NCBI GenBank assembly: GCA_021397845.1 | Contig: CM038052.1 | Coordinates: forward strand, 43,608,949-43,672,948 | Direction: 5' to 3' | DNA from: Areca catechu | Lineage: Eukaryota > Streptophyta > Magnoliopsida > Arecales > Arecaceae | DNA length: 64,000 bases | Shown here: positions 46,228-56,757 of the stretch, piece after piece | Numbering within the stretch: position 1 is the first letter of the stretch | Layout of the letters: each line of letters starts with the position of its first letter | Notes under the pieces: model-generated | Told to the model about the DNA's origin: nothing | What the model saw: the letters and a program-made list of their open reading frames with translations, nothing else | Database searches by the model: none | Program-made: the position numbers and the translations under genes

Positions 46228-47504
46228 TGGTGTGGACACCAGAAGCAGAAGCAGAATAAAACCTCACTCAAATAAGGTTAACCTGATTCCACTTTGGATC
46301 GAAAATCACTAGGTTAAATTTTTCTTGTAAAGGGCAATTTACTTTCAAGAGTCCTGTAATTACTTAGTTTCAATTTCATGAATCCTGTAATTATGTCCAA
46401 TCGAGTCCTGTAATTATGTCCTGTCTCAATCTGGGTTCAAATAAGAACTCAATTAGAGTTCCATTAGGTTTATTTAAATCAAGTCCAAGCTACTTCAAGT
46501 TGAGGTTCACCAAACCACTTGGAGCTTCCAAATCAAGACCTTGGTCCACCAAGCTGGAATTCCACATCACCATGCCAACAAAGCAGCCACCAGGGACGCC
46601 ACATCATCAGCCACGTCACCTTCAAATGGGCACCTAAAGGGGAGATCGACTAAGAATTTTAAATTTAAAGAAACTGGCCAATCTCCATGAATTTCTCCTT
46701 ATCCCATGTAACAAGGCCCCATATCCTCCAACCTCCCTTGTAATCCTCCACAATTTGGGGAGAATCTCCATGAATTTCTCCTTATCCCATGTAACAAGGT
46801 CCCATATCCTCCAACCTCCCTTGTAATCCTCCATAATTTGGGGAGTTTTCAAATTTCAAAAGTTTTGTAAGGCTATTAAAAAGCCTTGGATGCCCCATTG
46901 TAAAAGGGATTTGATTTTTGGAGATTAATGAAAGTTGAAGTTGAATTGAAGTTTTATGTTTTGAGTGATTGTCTCTAAGCCCCTCTTCCACACCAAACTA
47001 TTCTCTCTTCCAAGCATCCAACGCCCAAGTCAAGAAGAAGGCCTTGGAGTCGGCCAGGCCATCTCAAATCTCTTTCTTTGCTCACAAATTTTCCATCCCT
47101 TCCATATGCATGCCTTTCTTCTTCCTTAACTCTTATTCTTTATGTGCAGGGTCCTTCGAGGTTTTCGAGTTGCAAGCAGGGTCTTCCTTGACAAGGAACC
47201 AACACGCTGAAGCCCAATTCCAGGGTTCTGATCTCTGTTATCCAAGGTTCTTCAATTCTGAGCGTTGGTAGTTTCAAGGTATGAATCAAAAGAAGGTTAG
47301 AAAGCTCATCACGGTAAGTCCACAATCCTTAGCCCCTATTATCTAGATCTTCTTCCTTCTTAATTTAGGATTGTGTCTAATCAAGTAAAAGTCCCTTTTC
47401 ATGTAATCCTTAAGAATTATTATGATGAGTACAATGCTAATGTAATTAGGTTTCATTGCTCTACATACACTAATCAAATCATTAATCATATGCGTGCCGC
47501 ATCA
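46228..47504 (+). repeat. G4 5' LTR
   Basis: Starts tggtgtggacaccag and ends gtgccgcatca; 1277 bp. About 12 differences from the 3' LTR by eye (about 0.9%). Confidence 0.95.
46682..46849. repeat. 83-bp tandem duplication in the G4 LTR
   Basis: Two units starting tctccatgaatttctcc at 46682 and 46765, repeated in the 3' LTR at about 50596-50763. Confidence 0.9.
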
Positions 47505-47507
47505 AAT

Positions 47508-47523
47508 TGGTATCAGAGCATGG
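47508..47523 (+). other. G4 primer-binding site
   Basis: TGGTATCAGAGCATGG, three bases after the LTR; identical to that of G3. Confidence 0.93.
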
Positions 47524-48534
47524 TTGCATTAGGGTAGAATAGTTTTCTTTAAATCCAAGCAAGATCTAAAATTCACGCCTCTTGAGCGGGTGTACTCCAG
47601 TACACTGTCACGACCCATGGGAATAATGAGTCCCTGGCCGGACGTGAATTTTTTAGATTGAAGTTTGGGTAAGCCATTGCACTTGTTTGATTAGGTTCTG
47701 TTTTCTGAAAATTTGTATCTATTTACTGTAATCCATCTGCAGTTCCAAAGGAAAGTCACTAATTGTTTATTGAAATATTTTTTTCTTGTTCCTTTTTAAG
47801 TCAGTTATCACCATATTAAATTTCATCATCAGAAAAAAATTATAAAAAAAATTAAAATTTCTGAAGTTTGACACTGTCATTAGGGTTCTGTTCTGTCCTT
47901 TTTATTTATCTTCATTTGTAGGATCTGCTTAGAGTAGTACAGATTTTAGTTTTAAAATTCCTTTCATATACATTGGAACATATAAGTTAGAAATCCTCTA
48001 TGAATTTTTCAGAATTTTTGGACATTTTTTTCATCACGTTTTCCACACCACTTTCGAACTGCAACACACTTCTGCAGCACCTTTGCATTTCATTCATCTC
48101 ATGAGAAATCAAATTAAGGGCATCAATTTGACATAGGGTCAGGGTTTCATCACCTGTCCCTAGCCCAAAAACCATCAACCAGCATATCGATCCCAGCCCA
48201 TTAATTAAAATTGAGTAGAATGTTAATTGACCTAGTGGGTTAGGGACACCAACAAATTGAGTTCAGGTTAGGGTCAAGTTAACTGTGTCAGCTAATTGAT
48301 GTGTGCTTACTGGCTTGGTGTCTAGGATTGGTGCATCAGGGCTTGTGATTTGGTCCGCCTACCTGGCCAATCTCAGATTGGTGTCTAAGGTTGGCAATCA
48401 GGGACCTTCAATCCCCACCACCTACCTGGCTAAGTCCCATAAGTACTACTAGCTAGTTGGTTCACTTAATTAGACCTCTAATTTGTGCTCTAGGTCTAGG
48501 AAACCTTAGCTCGGGCTTGAGTCCATTTGCATGC
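47524..48534 (+). other. G4 leader
   Basis: Noncoding; the part from about 47870 is homologous to the G3 leader and to reversed 57590-57960 in the composite. The first 300 bp after the PBS differ from G3. Confidence 0.55.
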
Positions 48535-49422
48535 ATGACAACTAGAGCAGGGACACCATATTCACCAATCCAAGCCCAGTCCAGTGTAGCCATGGACCCG
48601 AATCTTGAAACCATGCTGAAAGGCCTAAATGATCTAATGGCCCAATTGAACCAAATGCTGGCTAAACAATTTTCCTTAGACCAACCAACTCCTACTTTCC
48701 CATTAGCTCATATGAATGATAGGAGTAAGAATCCTGAAGTACAAGTTGAGTTCATGAATACTCAAGACTTAGGGTATCCTCAAACTGAAGGGCTAGGGAA
48801 GGAAGAAGGCAAATTTGAACCTAGTAAATATATGTATGAGACCGACATAAGTTTAATAGATGAAAATGAAGGGGAAGACTGTGAAGAGAACAACTTTAGT
48901 ACCTTACCTGAGGAAACCTTTGGTAAAGAAAAGATTATTGAGCCTAGTCCTGAAACATCAGAACAACCAAAATTTAGTGAGGACTTGGTTCCCGTAAGAC
49001 AATGCCCTCAGGAAAAACCCAATACTTTAGCTTCGACACAAGAACTCCTTCAGGTACCTGAGAAGAACCCAATCATTATTCTAGAAGACTTTCCTGATGA
49101 CCTTCAACTACCTAGAAGCATCCCACCTGTAGATCAAAATTTTAATCTTAAGGTCATCATGAGTAACCAAGGTCTATTTCAAGATTCCCCTAAATTATAC
49201 CAAGTCTCGGATTCCTATTTCCTGCCTTTCCCTGAGTCTTATCATAATTTTAGAGCCATTAAGTTTCATTTTGATGAGATTACTAGGATGCATGAGCTTT
49301 TAAAGCCTATTCCTTTTGCTACCTACTTTTGGAAAACCTTATGGCATTTGCTAGGAACCCATGGTAAATTCTCATATGCATACCAGACCAGGGTCAAACC
49401 TAGAGAGTCATTAATCTGTTAG
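48535..49422 (+). CDS. G4 gag-start ORF fused to unfamiliar sequence
   Basis: The first 35 or so residues (MTTRAGTPYSP, METMLKGLNDLMAQLNQML-like helix) match the start of G3 gag. After that the protein has no gag core, knuckle or protease. It is acidic with EDFPDDLQLPRSIPPVDQ, FQDSPKL and FLPFPESYHNFRAIKFHFDE, which I do not recognise. The last about 30 residues (TYFWKTLWHLLGTHGKFS) are an integrase fragment aligned to SYFWKTLWHMLGT in G3, followed by a stop. ATG at 48535 is preferred over 48457 because it matches the G3 gag start. Confidence 0.7.
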   Translation: MTTRAGTPYSPIQAQSSVAMDPNLETMLKGLNDLMAQLNQMLAKQFSLDQPTPTFPLAHMNDRSKNPEVQVEFMNTQDLGYPQTEGLGKEEGKFEPSKYMYETDISLIDENEGEDCEENNFSTLPEETFGKEKIIEPSPETSEQPKFSEDLVPVRQCPQEKPNTLASTQELLQVPEKNPIIILEDFPDDLQLPRSIPPVDQNFNLKVIMSNQGLFQDSPKLYQVSDSYFLPFPESYHNFRAIKFHFDEITRMHELLKPIPFATYFWKTLWHLLGTHGKFSYAYQTRVKPRESLIC

Positions 49423-50226
49423 GTTTAGGTCCTAGAAAGTCCAATAAAGTTTCTCTCAATAAGGATGCCTAGTTCAGTCTACATTTTGTAAGTGCTTGTG
49501 TAAATTTCTGAGTATGCTGAATCTTTCGCACGGCATGTCACAAATTTGCATAAAGAAATCAGTAAAAAGATCAAACTGAGCAATGAGACTTACAAACATT
49601 TAGCTGATTCACATAAGAGGGCTAAAGAATTCTGTGAAGGAGATTATGCGATGATTAGGCTCAACCCTGAACGGTTCCCCTCAGGAACCATAAAGAAGCT
49701 GCATGCCCGCGGAGCGGGACCTTTCAAGATCTTAAAGAAAATAGGGCCTAATGCGTATGTTTTGGAACTTCCACCTAATATGGATATCAGTACAACCTTT
49801 AATGTTTCATACCTAGTAGAATACAAAGAACCAGTACTAATACCTAGTGAGCCTTTTGGGCCAGAAACTTTCATTGAGAGTGAACTTATTTCCAAGTGTC
49901 CACCACCAACCCTACCTGAGCGGAGAGAAAGGATTGAGAGAATCCTGGATGACAAGACCATTACTACCAGGAATAAGGACTATCAACGATACCTGGTTCA
50001 ATGGCAAGGTCGACCTGAGTCCAACAACTCTTGGATTACTCAAGAGGACCAGCAAAGACTTAACCCAGACTTGTTCGAGCATTACCAGGGCAAAACTGAA
50101 CCATACTCGACTGGGTCGAGTTCTGCCCACCCCAGGAGAATTGGTGTGGACACCAGAAGCAGAAGCAGAATAAAACCTCACTCAAATAAGGTTAACCTGA
50201 TTCCATTTTGGATCGAAAATCACTAG
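49423..50226 (+). CDS. G4 integrase C-terminus with chromodomain
   Basis: After a short broken stretch the frame is open from 49546. It reads KRAKEFCEGDYAMIRLNPER, KLHARGAGPFKILKKIGPNA, the integrase C-terminal domain, then a chromodomain from about residue 123 (ERIERILDDKTITTRNKDYQ, YLVQWQGRPESNNSW). The last 27 codons lie in the 3' LTR (starting 50142). It cannot integrate by itself, since the catalytic core is missing. Confidence 0.85.
50106..50120 (+). promoter_or_regulatory. Conserved hairpin before the G4 3' LTR
   Basis: CTCGACTGGGTCGAG: a 6-bp perfect stem and 3-nt loop, 21 bp before the LTR and next to the purine tract CAGGAGAA. The same stem occurs in the composite at 59176-59190, 59941-59955, 61101-61115, 61631-61645 and 62605-62619, and near LTR-F at 30103-30117. 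Confidence 0.7.
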
Positions 50227-51418
50227 GTTAAATTTTTCTTGTAAAGGGCAATTTACTTTCAAGAGTCCTGTAATTACTTAGTTTCAATTTCATGAATCCT
50301 GTAATTATGTCCAATCGAGTCCTGTAATTATGTCCTGTCTCAATCTGGGTTCAAATAAGAACTCAATTAGAGTTCCATTAGGTTTATTTAAATCAAGTCC
50401 AAGCTACTTCAAGTTAAGGTTCACCAAACCACTTGGAGCTTCCAAATCAAGACCTTGGTCCACCAAGCTGGAATTCCACATCACCATGCCAACAAAGCAG
50501 CCACCAGGGATGCCACATCATCAGCCACGTCACCTTCAAATGGGCACCTAAAGGGGAGATCGACTAAGCATTTTAAATTCAAAGAAACTGGCCAATCTCC
50601 ATGAATTTCTCCTTATCCCATGTAACAAGGCCCCATATCCTCCAACCTCCCTTGTAATCCTCCACAATTTGGGGAGAATCTCCATGAATTTCTCCTTATC
50701 CCATGTACCAAGGCCCCATATCCTCCAACCTCCCTTGTAATCCTCCACAATTTGGGGAGTTTTCAAATTTCAAAAGTTTTGTAAGGCTATTAAAAAGCCT
50801 TGGATGCCCCATTGTAAAAGGGATTTGATTTTTGGAGATTAATGAAAGTTGAAGTTGAATTGAAGTTTTATGTTTTGAGTGATTGTCTCTAAGCCCCTCT
50901 TCCACACCAAACTATTCTCTCTTCCAAGCATCCAACGCCCAAGTCAAGAAGAAGGCCTTGGAGTCGGCCAGGCCATCTCAAATCTCTTTCTTTGCTCACA
51001 AATTTTCCATCCCTTTTATATGCATGCCTTTCTTCTTCCTTAACTCTTATTCTTTATGTGCAGGGTCCTTCGAGGTTTTCGAGTTGCAAGCAGGGTCTTC
51101 CTTGACAAGGAACCAACACGCTGAAGCCCAATTCCAGGGTTCTGATCTCTGTTATCCAAGGTTCTTCAGTTCTGAGCGTTGGTAGTTTCAAGGTATGAAT
51201 CAAAAGAAGGTTAGAAAGCTCATCACGGTAAGTCCACAATCCTTAGCCCCTATTATCTAGATCTTCTTCCTTCTTAATTTAGGATTGTGTCTAATCAAGT
51301 AAAAGTCCCTTTTCATGTAATCCTTAAGAATTATTATGATGAGTACAATGCTAATGTAATTAGGTTTCATTGCTCTACATAGACTAATCAAATCATTAAT
51401 CATATGCTTGCCGCATCA
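50142..51418 (+). repeat. G4 3' LTR
   Basis: 1277 bp, partner of 46228-47504. Confidence 0.95.
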
Positions 51419-51423
51419 CCCGT
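51419..51423. repeat. Target-site duplication of G4, right copy
   Basis: cccgt, matching 46223-46227. Confidence 0.94.
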
Positions 51424-52517
51424 GTTCTCAAACTTTAGATGCTTCGAAAGTGGCCAAGCTTTTCTTAGATCAGGTGGTTAAGCTTCATGGTTTACCCAAG
51501 ACCATTGTGTCAGATAGAGATGTTAAGTATACTAGCTACTTCTGGAAAACCCTCTGGCACATGTTAGGTACTAAGCTGAAATTCTCTACGGCCTATCATC
51601 CTCAAACCGATGGCCAAACTGAAGTAGTAAACTGAAGCTTAGGAAATCTCTTAAGATGTTTAGTCGGCGACAACCTAGGAAACTGGGACTTACTACTTCC
51701 TCGTGCTGAATTTGCCTACAACAGTTCGATTAATAGGTCTATTGGAAAAAGTCCATTCGAAGTGGTCCATGGATACAGACCTAGGAAACCTTTAGACCTA
51801 ATTCCATTACCAGTACATACACGAATATCTGAGTCTGCTGAGTCATATGCACAGCATGTTAAGGGTTTGCACAAGGAGATTAGTCAGAAGATTCAAACAA
51901 GCAATGAACTCTATAGGCATATGGCTAATTCACATAAATGGTTAAAGGAATTTAATGAAGGAGACTCTGTAATGATTAGGCTTAAACCAGAAAGGTTTCC
52001 TCCAAGAACTATGAAGAAACTCCATGCCCAGGGAGCCGGACCCTTCAAAATAATAAAGAAAATTGGACCTAATGCTTATGTAGTAGACTTACCACCTAGT
52101 TATGGCATTAGTTCTACATTTAATGTTTCCGATCTGAAAGAATACAAGGAACCTGCATTGATACTGGATGAACCTTTTGGTCCTAACACTTCTCTTGAGA
52201 GTGAAATGCCAATTGAGTGTCCACCACCAAATATTCCTGAGTGAAAGGAAAGAATTGAAAGGATCTTGAATGACCAGATCATCACTACTAGAAATAAGGG
52301 CTACCAACACTATCTGGTTCGATGGCAAGGACGTCCTGAATCTGAAGATTCCTGGATCACCAAAGAGGACCTACAACAAATCGACCCGGATATATTAGAA
52401 ACTTATCACTTGATAGGGTCGAGTTCCTCCCACCCGGGGAGAATTGGTGCGAGCACCAGAATCAGAAAGAGACTCCAACCAATTCAAGCCCATTCCGAGT
52501 CTTTATGGTTGGACTAG
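51424..52517 (+). pseudogene. G3 integrase end and chromodomain, after the G4 insertion
   Basis: Continues the frame of 42522-46227 exactly, because G4 plus TSD is 5196 bp (a multiple of 3). It shows the second core Asp (TIVSDRDVKYTS), the Glu region HPQTDGQTEVVN with TGA directly after, and SPFEVVHGYRPRKPLDL. The C-terminal KLHAQGAGPFKIIKKIG, TGA near 52242-52244, and the chromodomain RIERILNDQIITTRNKGYQ follow. The last 73 bp overlap the 3' LTR. Confidence 0.9.
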
Positions 52518-53686
52518 AGAGTCCGGTAACCTTTCTTTATTTTGAGTCCAAAAGAATCATGTAAGTCGAGTCCATGTTGGGTCCTATAATCTTTCTTTTG
52601 AGTCCAAAATAATCATGTAAGTTGAGTCCATGTCGGGTCTAGTCTTAGTCCAATCCAAATGGGTCAACTAGCATCAAGCCTAAAGAAGACTCACAATGTA
52701 TACCCCAAATCAAGACCAAAGCCAACTCAATTGGGGACCACATGCCACATCACTTGCGCCACCTCAACTTGGGACCACATGCCACGTCAAGAGGGGACCA
52801 CATGCCACCTCACCACAAGAGGGCGCCATCCCAAGTTCAAATTCAAGGAAGTTGGCCAAGGAGGATTTCAAGCAAGAAAATCATCCCTCTCCCCTTATAT
52901 TACTCCACTTGTTTGGGGATTTGAAATTTCAAAATTTGTGAGGCTTTATTTAAAGTCTTGGACGCCCCTTGTAAAGAGCTATTGATGAAGGAATACAAAT
53001 TTTCAGAAATTTTCTATGTGTTTCTATGTGCCTATGTGGATCTTTGTGCCTAAGTGAACCTCTTCCTCTCCTCCATCATTTCTTCTCCCTAATCCTTCTC
53101 TTTTACTCTTCATCTTCCAAGCAATCCTCTTCCTTCAAGGCGAATTAAGGACATCCTCACAAGAAGAAGATCAACACCAACACAAGCTTCCACCATGGTG
53201 CCAAGGATCATTTCTAACAAACTCTCCTTTGAGTTCCATCAATCTTCTCATTTCTAATTAAGCTTCTAATCATCTTGGTTTCTTTGTTGCAGGGTTCTCT
53301 AGGTTCCAGATCCAGGAGGAAGGATTACTTGCTACAAACCAGAAAGTTAGATGGCCCATCTTATGTGGTATGATCTTTCATTTGAGAACCTTAAGAGCGA
53401 ATCCCTTGTGCTTGAGATTTCAATGCTTGAACTCCTAGTCTTTTAAGATCGGGATCATTAAATAGGGCTAGCTTGACTTGTGTGCGAATTCTAATCTTGT
53501 CCTATTTTTTTAATATTTTGATAGTCCTCCTAGCTGGGTTTAAGTATAAGCATTTAGGGTTTCTTATTTAGATCTCCTTGATCTTATATGTTGAATCACT
53601 CATATGCAAGTAAGAATTGCTAGTTAAATTTTGGTTAATCTCTTTTAGAGTCACATGATTGCATCCTCATCATGCATACCACACCA
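52445..53686 (+). repeat. G3 3' LTR
   Basis: 1242 bp, partner of 39926-41167; ends cataccacacca, followed by the TSD. Confidence 0.95.
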
Positions 53687-53691
53687 ACTAA
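53687..53691. repeat. Target-site duplication of G3, right copy
   Basis: actaa, matching 39921-39925. Confidence 0.93.
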
Positions 53692-53935
53692 GACCTGAGC
53701 CCAGCTCTCAGGCAACCTTGGACCGGGGCCCAACTCTCTGGCTGACAAGTCTCTAAGCCCAGCTGCTCTCAAACTATCAAAGTCCTAAGCCCAACTCACC
53801 AACATTGAAGCCTGAAGGCCAAATCCCAGACAAGGTGGAACCCTCCTCTCTGATCTCACCACACACTTCAAAAAAAAAAAAAATGGAAGAAGAAGAAGAA
53901 AAAGAAGGAGAAGAAGAAAGATGGGAGAGGCAAGG
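53692..53935 (+). repeat. Remainder of the G2 85-bp array and purine-rich tail
   Basis: gagcccagctctcagg and gacaagtct units continue the array of 38719-39920 and fade by about 53800. An A-run (53871-53883) and GAA-rich tract follow, before the antisense ORF. Confidence 0.75.
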
Positions 53936-54096
53936 ATTGGTCAGGACAAGGTAGTTAGAAAGATTCGCTTCGTTAACAAGATCTATTTACAAAGCATCCT
54001 TGGGCCCCCGACATGCTGGGTGAACCAAACCAAGTACAAAAAAAAAGAAGGCAAGACCCTACACTACTCGGGCTAACCCCCGGCAAGGCTGCGAGG

Positions 54097-54830
54097 CTAT
54101 GAGGTTCCATCCCTATGGGCCTCCAATTGTGCAGCTCCGGCCTCGACTGGCGAGGAAGGCTCGGGGGCAGCGGCTTCTTCAATATCTACCTCCTGGCTCG
54201 GCTCCGCATTCGAAGCCCGAGGATAGCTGAGACGGCTACGACCCTCGTCGGGAACAAATCTCTCGACCCGGTCGTGCAGGTACATAAAGCCTTTGAAGAA
54301 GGAGTCCAACGCCATTTGTTGGATCTCGACGGTGAACTCCTCCGAAGCCCTGTACCTGGCCACGACCCCTTTAGCCTCCCTTCTCACCTCGGCAGCCTGC
54401 TCCACCACCGTCTCCGCCGACTTAGCCGCCTCTAGTGTCGCCTTCTCAACTGCAGCCAACTTTTCCTTCACTGCCGCCAATTCGGTCTAAAAGGATTATG
54501 CTCTCTCCTTCTGCTGAACTGCCTCGGCGTTGAATGAAGTCAATCTCTTCTCTGTGGCCACAAGCTCCTTGGCCTTCCTCTTTGACCGGCCCCACTCCTG
54601 GTCAAGGCTCTCCTGGAGCTCCTTTACTCATCCCTCAAAATTGGCAAGCTGCTTCTCGAGATCCTTGATCTTCTGACCAAGCACCCCGTTGGCATCGGTC
54701 CTCTCCTTCAGGTCGGCCTTCAGAGACTCAACCTCTGCTACTCATTGCTGATCATTCTTCAGCCAGTTCCTGCAGCAGTCTCTAATTAGGAGGACCTCGG
54801 CGTCGATCTACATCATACAAAAAGTTAGCA
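54097..54830 (-). pseudogene. G2 antisense ORF, C-terminal coiled coil
   Basis: The open part (54480-54097) reads VKEKLAAVEKATLEAAKSAE, YRASEEFTVEIQQMALDSFF, and an acidic Pro-rich end. The same frame extends upstream to about 54800 as a coiled coil (LKERTDANGVLGQKIKDLEK, QLANFEG) with a few stops. It corresponds to the ORFs at 1-468 (G1) and 27353-27719 (G5). Confidence 0.65.
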
Positions 54831-55575
54831 AAAAGAAAAGAAGAAGAAAAAGAGAGGAAGAGAAAGAGAAGGAAATAAAAAGGTAAAGTCGCTTACCGAG
54901 AAGAGCTGAGGGAAGATGCTACTAATCGCATCCCCCAGATGCTGTCCAGCCATCTCCTGGCGGTCGCATGCCTGGATGGAGAAGTCCATCATGCGCTCCG
55001 CCAGTGCTTGGTTCTAGATCAAGGAGCTCTCCGGCCCTGGCTTGAAAGGGATCCGGTGCTGCTCCCTTTCCCTCCTGCCCACCTCGGGAGCCGGATCACC
55101 TACCCACCTCGGGAGCTGGATCACCTACCCCTTCGGTGGAAGCTCCCTCCGATGCAGGTCAGGAGTTCGGCCTCCTCTCAAGCGGTGCCTCGACCACAGG
55201 TTTGGCTCCCCCTCGAGCTTCCTCCTCATTGACCTCAACGACGATAGGCCCTGGAGAACGAGGAGACACGGTGGCGGCGGCAGCAGCGCCCCTGGCCAGG
55301 GCGACCACCTCAGACTCCGGAGCAGGGGCCGTCTCTTGTTGCCTCGATCGCTTTGGAACTTTTTGTACTGCCTGCTGATTTAGCCCTGGCATCGCGGGCG
55401 TCATCCTCTCCACTTGAGCAGGAGCGGCTTCAGTTTCCCCCCTACTTGGCTCGGCCAGCACAGTGGGAGCGGCCATCGACGTGCTCGCCCTAAGCCCATC
55501 ACGGTGGAGGCTCATTGACCTACCAGGCTGGCGGCCTCTTCCTGGTGATCGCCAGCAGGTCGCTCTCCATGTAAA
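54831..55575 (-). pseudogene. G2 antisense ORF, middle low-complexity part
   Basis: 55515-55159 is open and Ala/Glu/Pro-rich (PAMPGLNQQAVQKVPKRSRQ, VVALARGAAAAATVSPRS). The acidic linker and a purine-rich run (54790-54890) look like intron or degenerate sequence between coding parts. Confidence 0.5.
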
Positions 55576-56252
55576 TCATACCTGTACACATGCCATGCGA
55601 TGATCAGAGCTTAGAAGGAACAGTATGAAGAGCATAGAAGAAAAGAAAGTTTGAGCCGAACTCACCCAACCCCCTCGTTGGGTCAATCCCGGCTTCAGAA
55701 AGGTTCTGCTCTGACAGCAGAACCTCCATGGAAGGGATCTGTGCAGTGCAGAGCTACTCGTAGTCATCCCGGTCAGCCGCGTCAACCATAGAACTCTGAT
55801 TGGGGGACTGGTCTGGGTCGCACCAGACCCAGTCAACTCCCTCAACCATGGCGAAGAAAAATTTGCTCTTCCATCCTTTGATAGAAGAGGGGAGCTCAAA
55901 CCTAATGCCCTTCAGGCTAGAAGACAGTGACCACCACCTATCCTCAGTGGGGTGGCACTTTAGGGTGAAGAATGTCCTAAACAAAGAGAATCGGGCAACA
56001 AAACCGTGGACATGGCGGAGCATGATGAAGGAGAACATGGTCCTAATAGCATTCGGGACCAGCTGAGCAGGGACAAGTCAGTAGTTATCCAGCACCGACA
56101 AGAAGAACGGGTGAAAGGGGAAGCAGAGCCCTCCAGAGAAGGTCTCCTCATAAAAAGCTATTCAGCCCGGGCCACTGGAAGTAACCCAGTCCCCGGGCGG
56201 GGGATTAAAAGCTTGACAGAATGCGGGATGCCATAGACATCCCAAATGGTCC
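55576..56252 (-). pseudogene. G2 antisense ORF, Transposase_28-like domain
   Basis: The frame ending at 56038 reads RFSLFRTFFTLKCHPTEDRW, SLSSSLKGIRFELPSSIKGW, and KSKFFFAMVEGVDWVW. This is the pattern I associate with the plant family called Transposase_28 (putative gypsy type transposon): a Trp-Trp pair, then LPSS...KGWK.FFF. Upstream coding (LWHPAFCQAF, GDWVTSSGPG) reaches the insertion point of the composite, and the N-terminus resumes at 63432. Function unknown. Confidence 0.6.
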
Positions 56253-56257
56253 CCAGT
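56253..56257. repeat. Target-site duplication of the composite, left copy
   Basis: ccagt, repeated at 63427-63431. Confidence 0.93.
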
Positions 56258-56757
56258 TGATGGGGCACGGGATAGGGATAGGATCGTCGGCGAGCTAAGA
56301 AGTCGCCGAAGATTAGGGTATCCTATTTTTTTCTATTTTCTGATTTCTTTATGGTGGTGACGAAGGAAAAAAAATAGGGATGGAGGATAACGAGGATGGA
56401 CTACCACGAACCCTGAAACCCACTCTCACAGAGAGACTTCACACCTCTAGGGCATTATACCTACCACCCACCTCACTACATGCAGTCTAGGGTATCTCAC
56501 CTACAACCCATCTCACTACACGCGGAGCCCAGGGTATTTCACCTGCCACCCAGGTCACTCCTGGAGCCATGAGGGGGATTTCAAAGAACGTGGAGGAAAA
56601 CGAAGATGGGGGGATAACTAGGGCATCACGCCCCTATGATGTCCCGAAGGACAAAGACAACATCAACACCCGCAGGTGAAGACATAATGGGCCATAGCCC
56701 TGAACAACAACTGCCAAACCAACTGACAAACCAAATCCCAAAAATTCAATTTCTTCT
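56258..56757 (-). repeat. LTR-E, 3' two-thirds, left terminus
   Basis: Reversed LTR-E from its U5 end to gaattt near 56745. The junction with gag at about 56757 has a few bases of shared gaagaa. The U3 part is missing. Confidence 0.88.

Larger units (their letters stand above)
46228..51418 (+). mobile_element. Non-autonomous chromovirus derivative G4 (5.2 kb) nested in G3 integrase
   Basis: Two 1277-bp LTRs and TSD cccgt enclose only 2.6 kb: PBS, leader, a gag-start ORF, then directly the end of integrase with a chromodomain. PR, RT, RNase H and most of integrase are absent. A related copy with the same internal junction exists at 60069-61136, so this is an amplified deletion family that must rely on enzymes in trans, perhaps from a G3-like helper. 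Confidence 0.94.
39926..53686 (+). mobile_element. Chromovirus (Ty3/gypsy) G3, full-length, with G4 nested inside
   Basis: Two 1242-bp LTRs, TSD actaa, PBS, leader, a single-frame gag-pol and a chromodomain at the integrase C-terminus, which defines chromoviruses. Four in-frame stops are the only coding defects besides the G4 insertion. The pol tail reads into the 3' LTR, which is reported for the CRM clade, so CRM-like is plausible but not shown. Excluding G4 and one of its TSD copies the element is about 8.6 kb. Confidence 0.94.

Noticed and set aside
43098..46259. A 1053-codon gag-pol ending in VWTPEAEAE as a complete protein
   Set aside because: The last about 10 codons belong to the G4 LTR inserted at 46228; the true frame resumes at 51424.
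53870..53935. Poly-A tail of a LINE, SINE or processed pseudogene
   Set aside because: The A-run is followed by a GAA-rich tract within the G2 3' region, with no upstream LINE/SINE body or flanking duplication.
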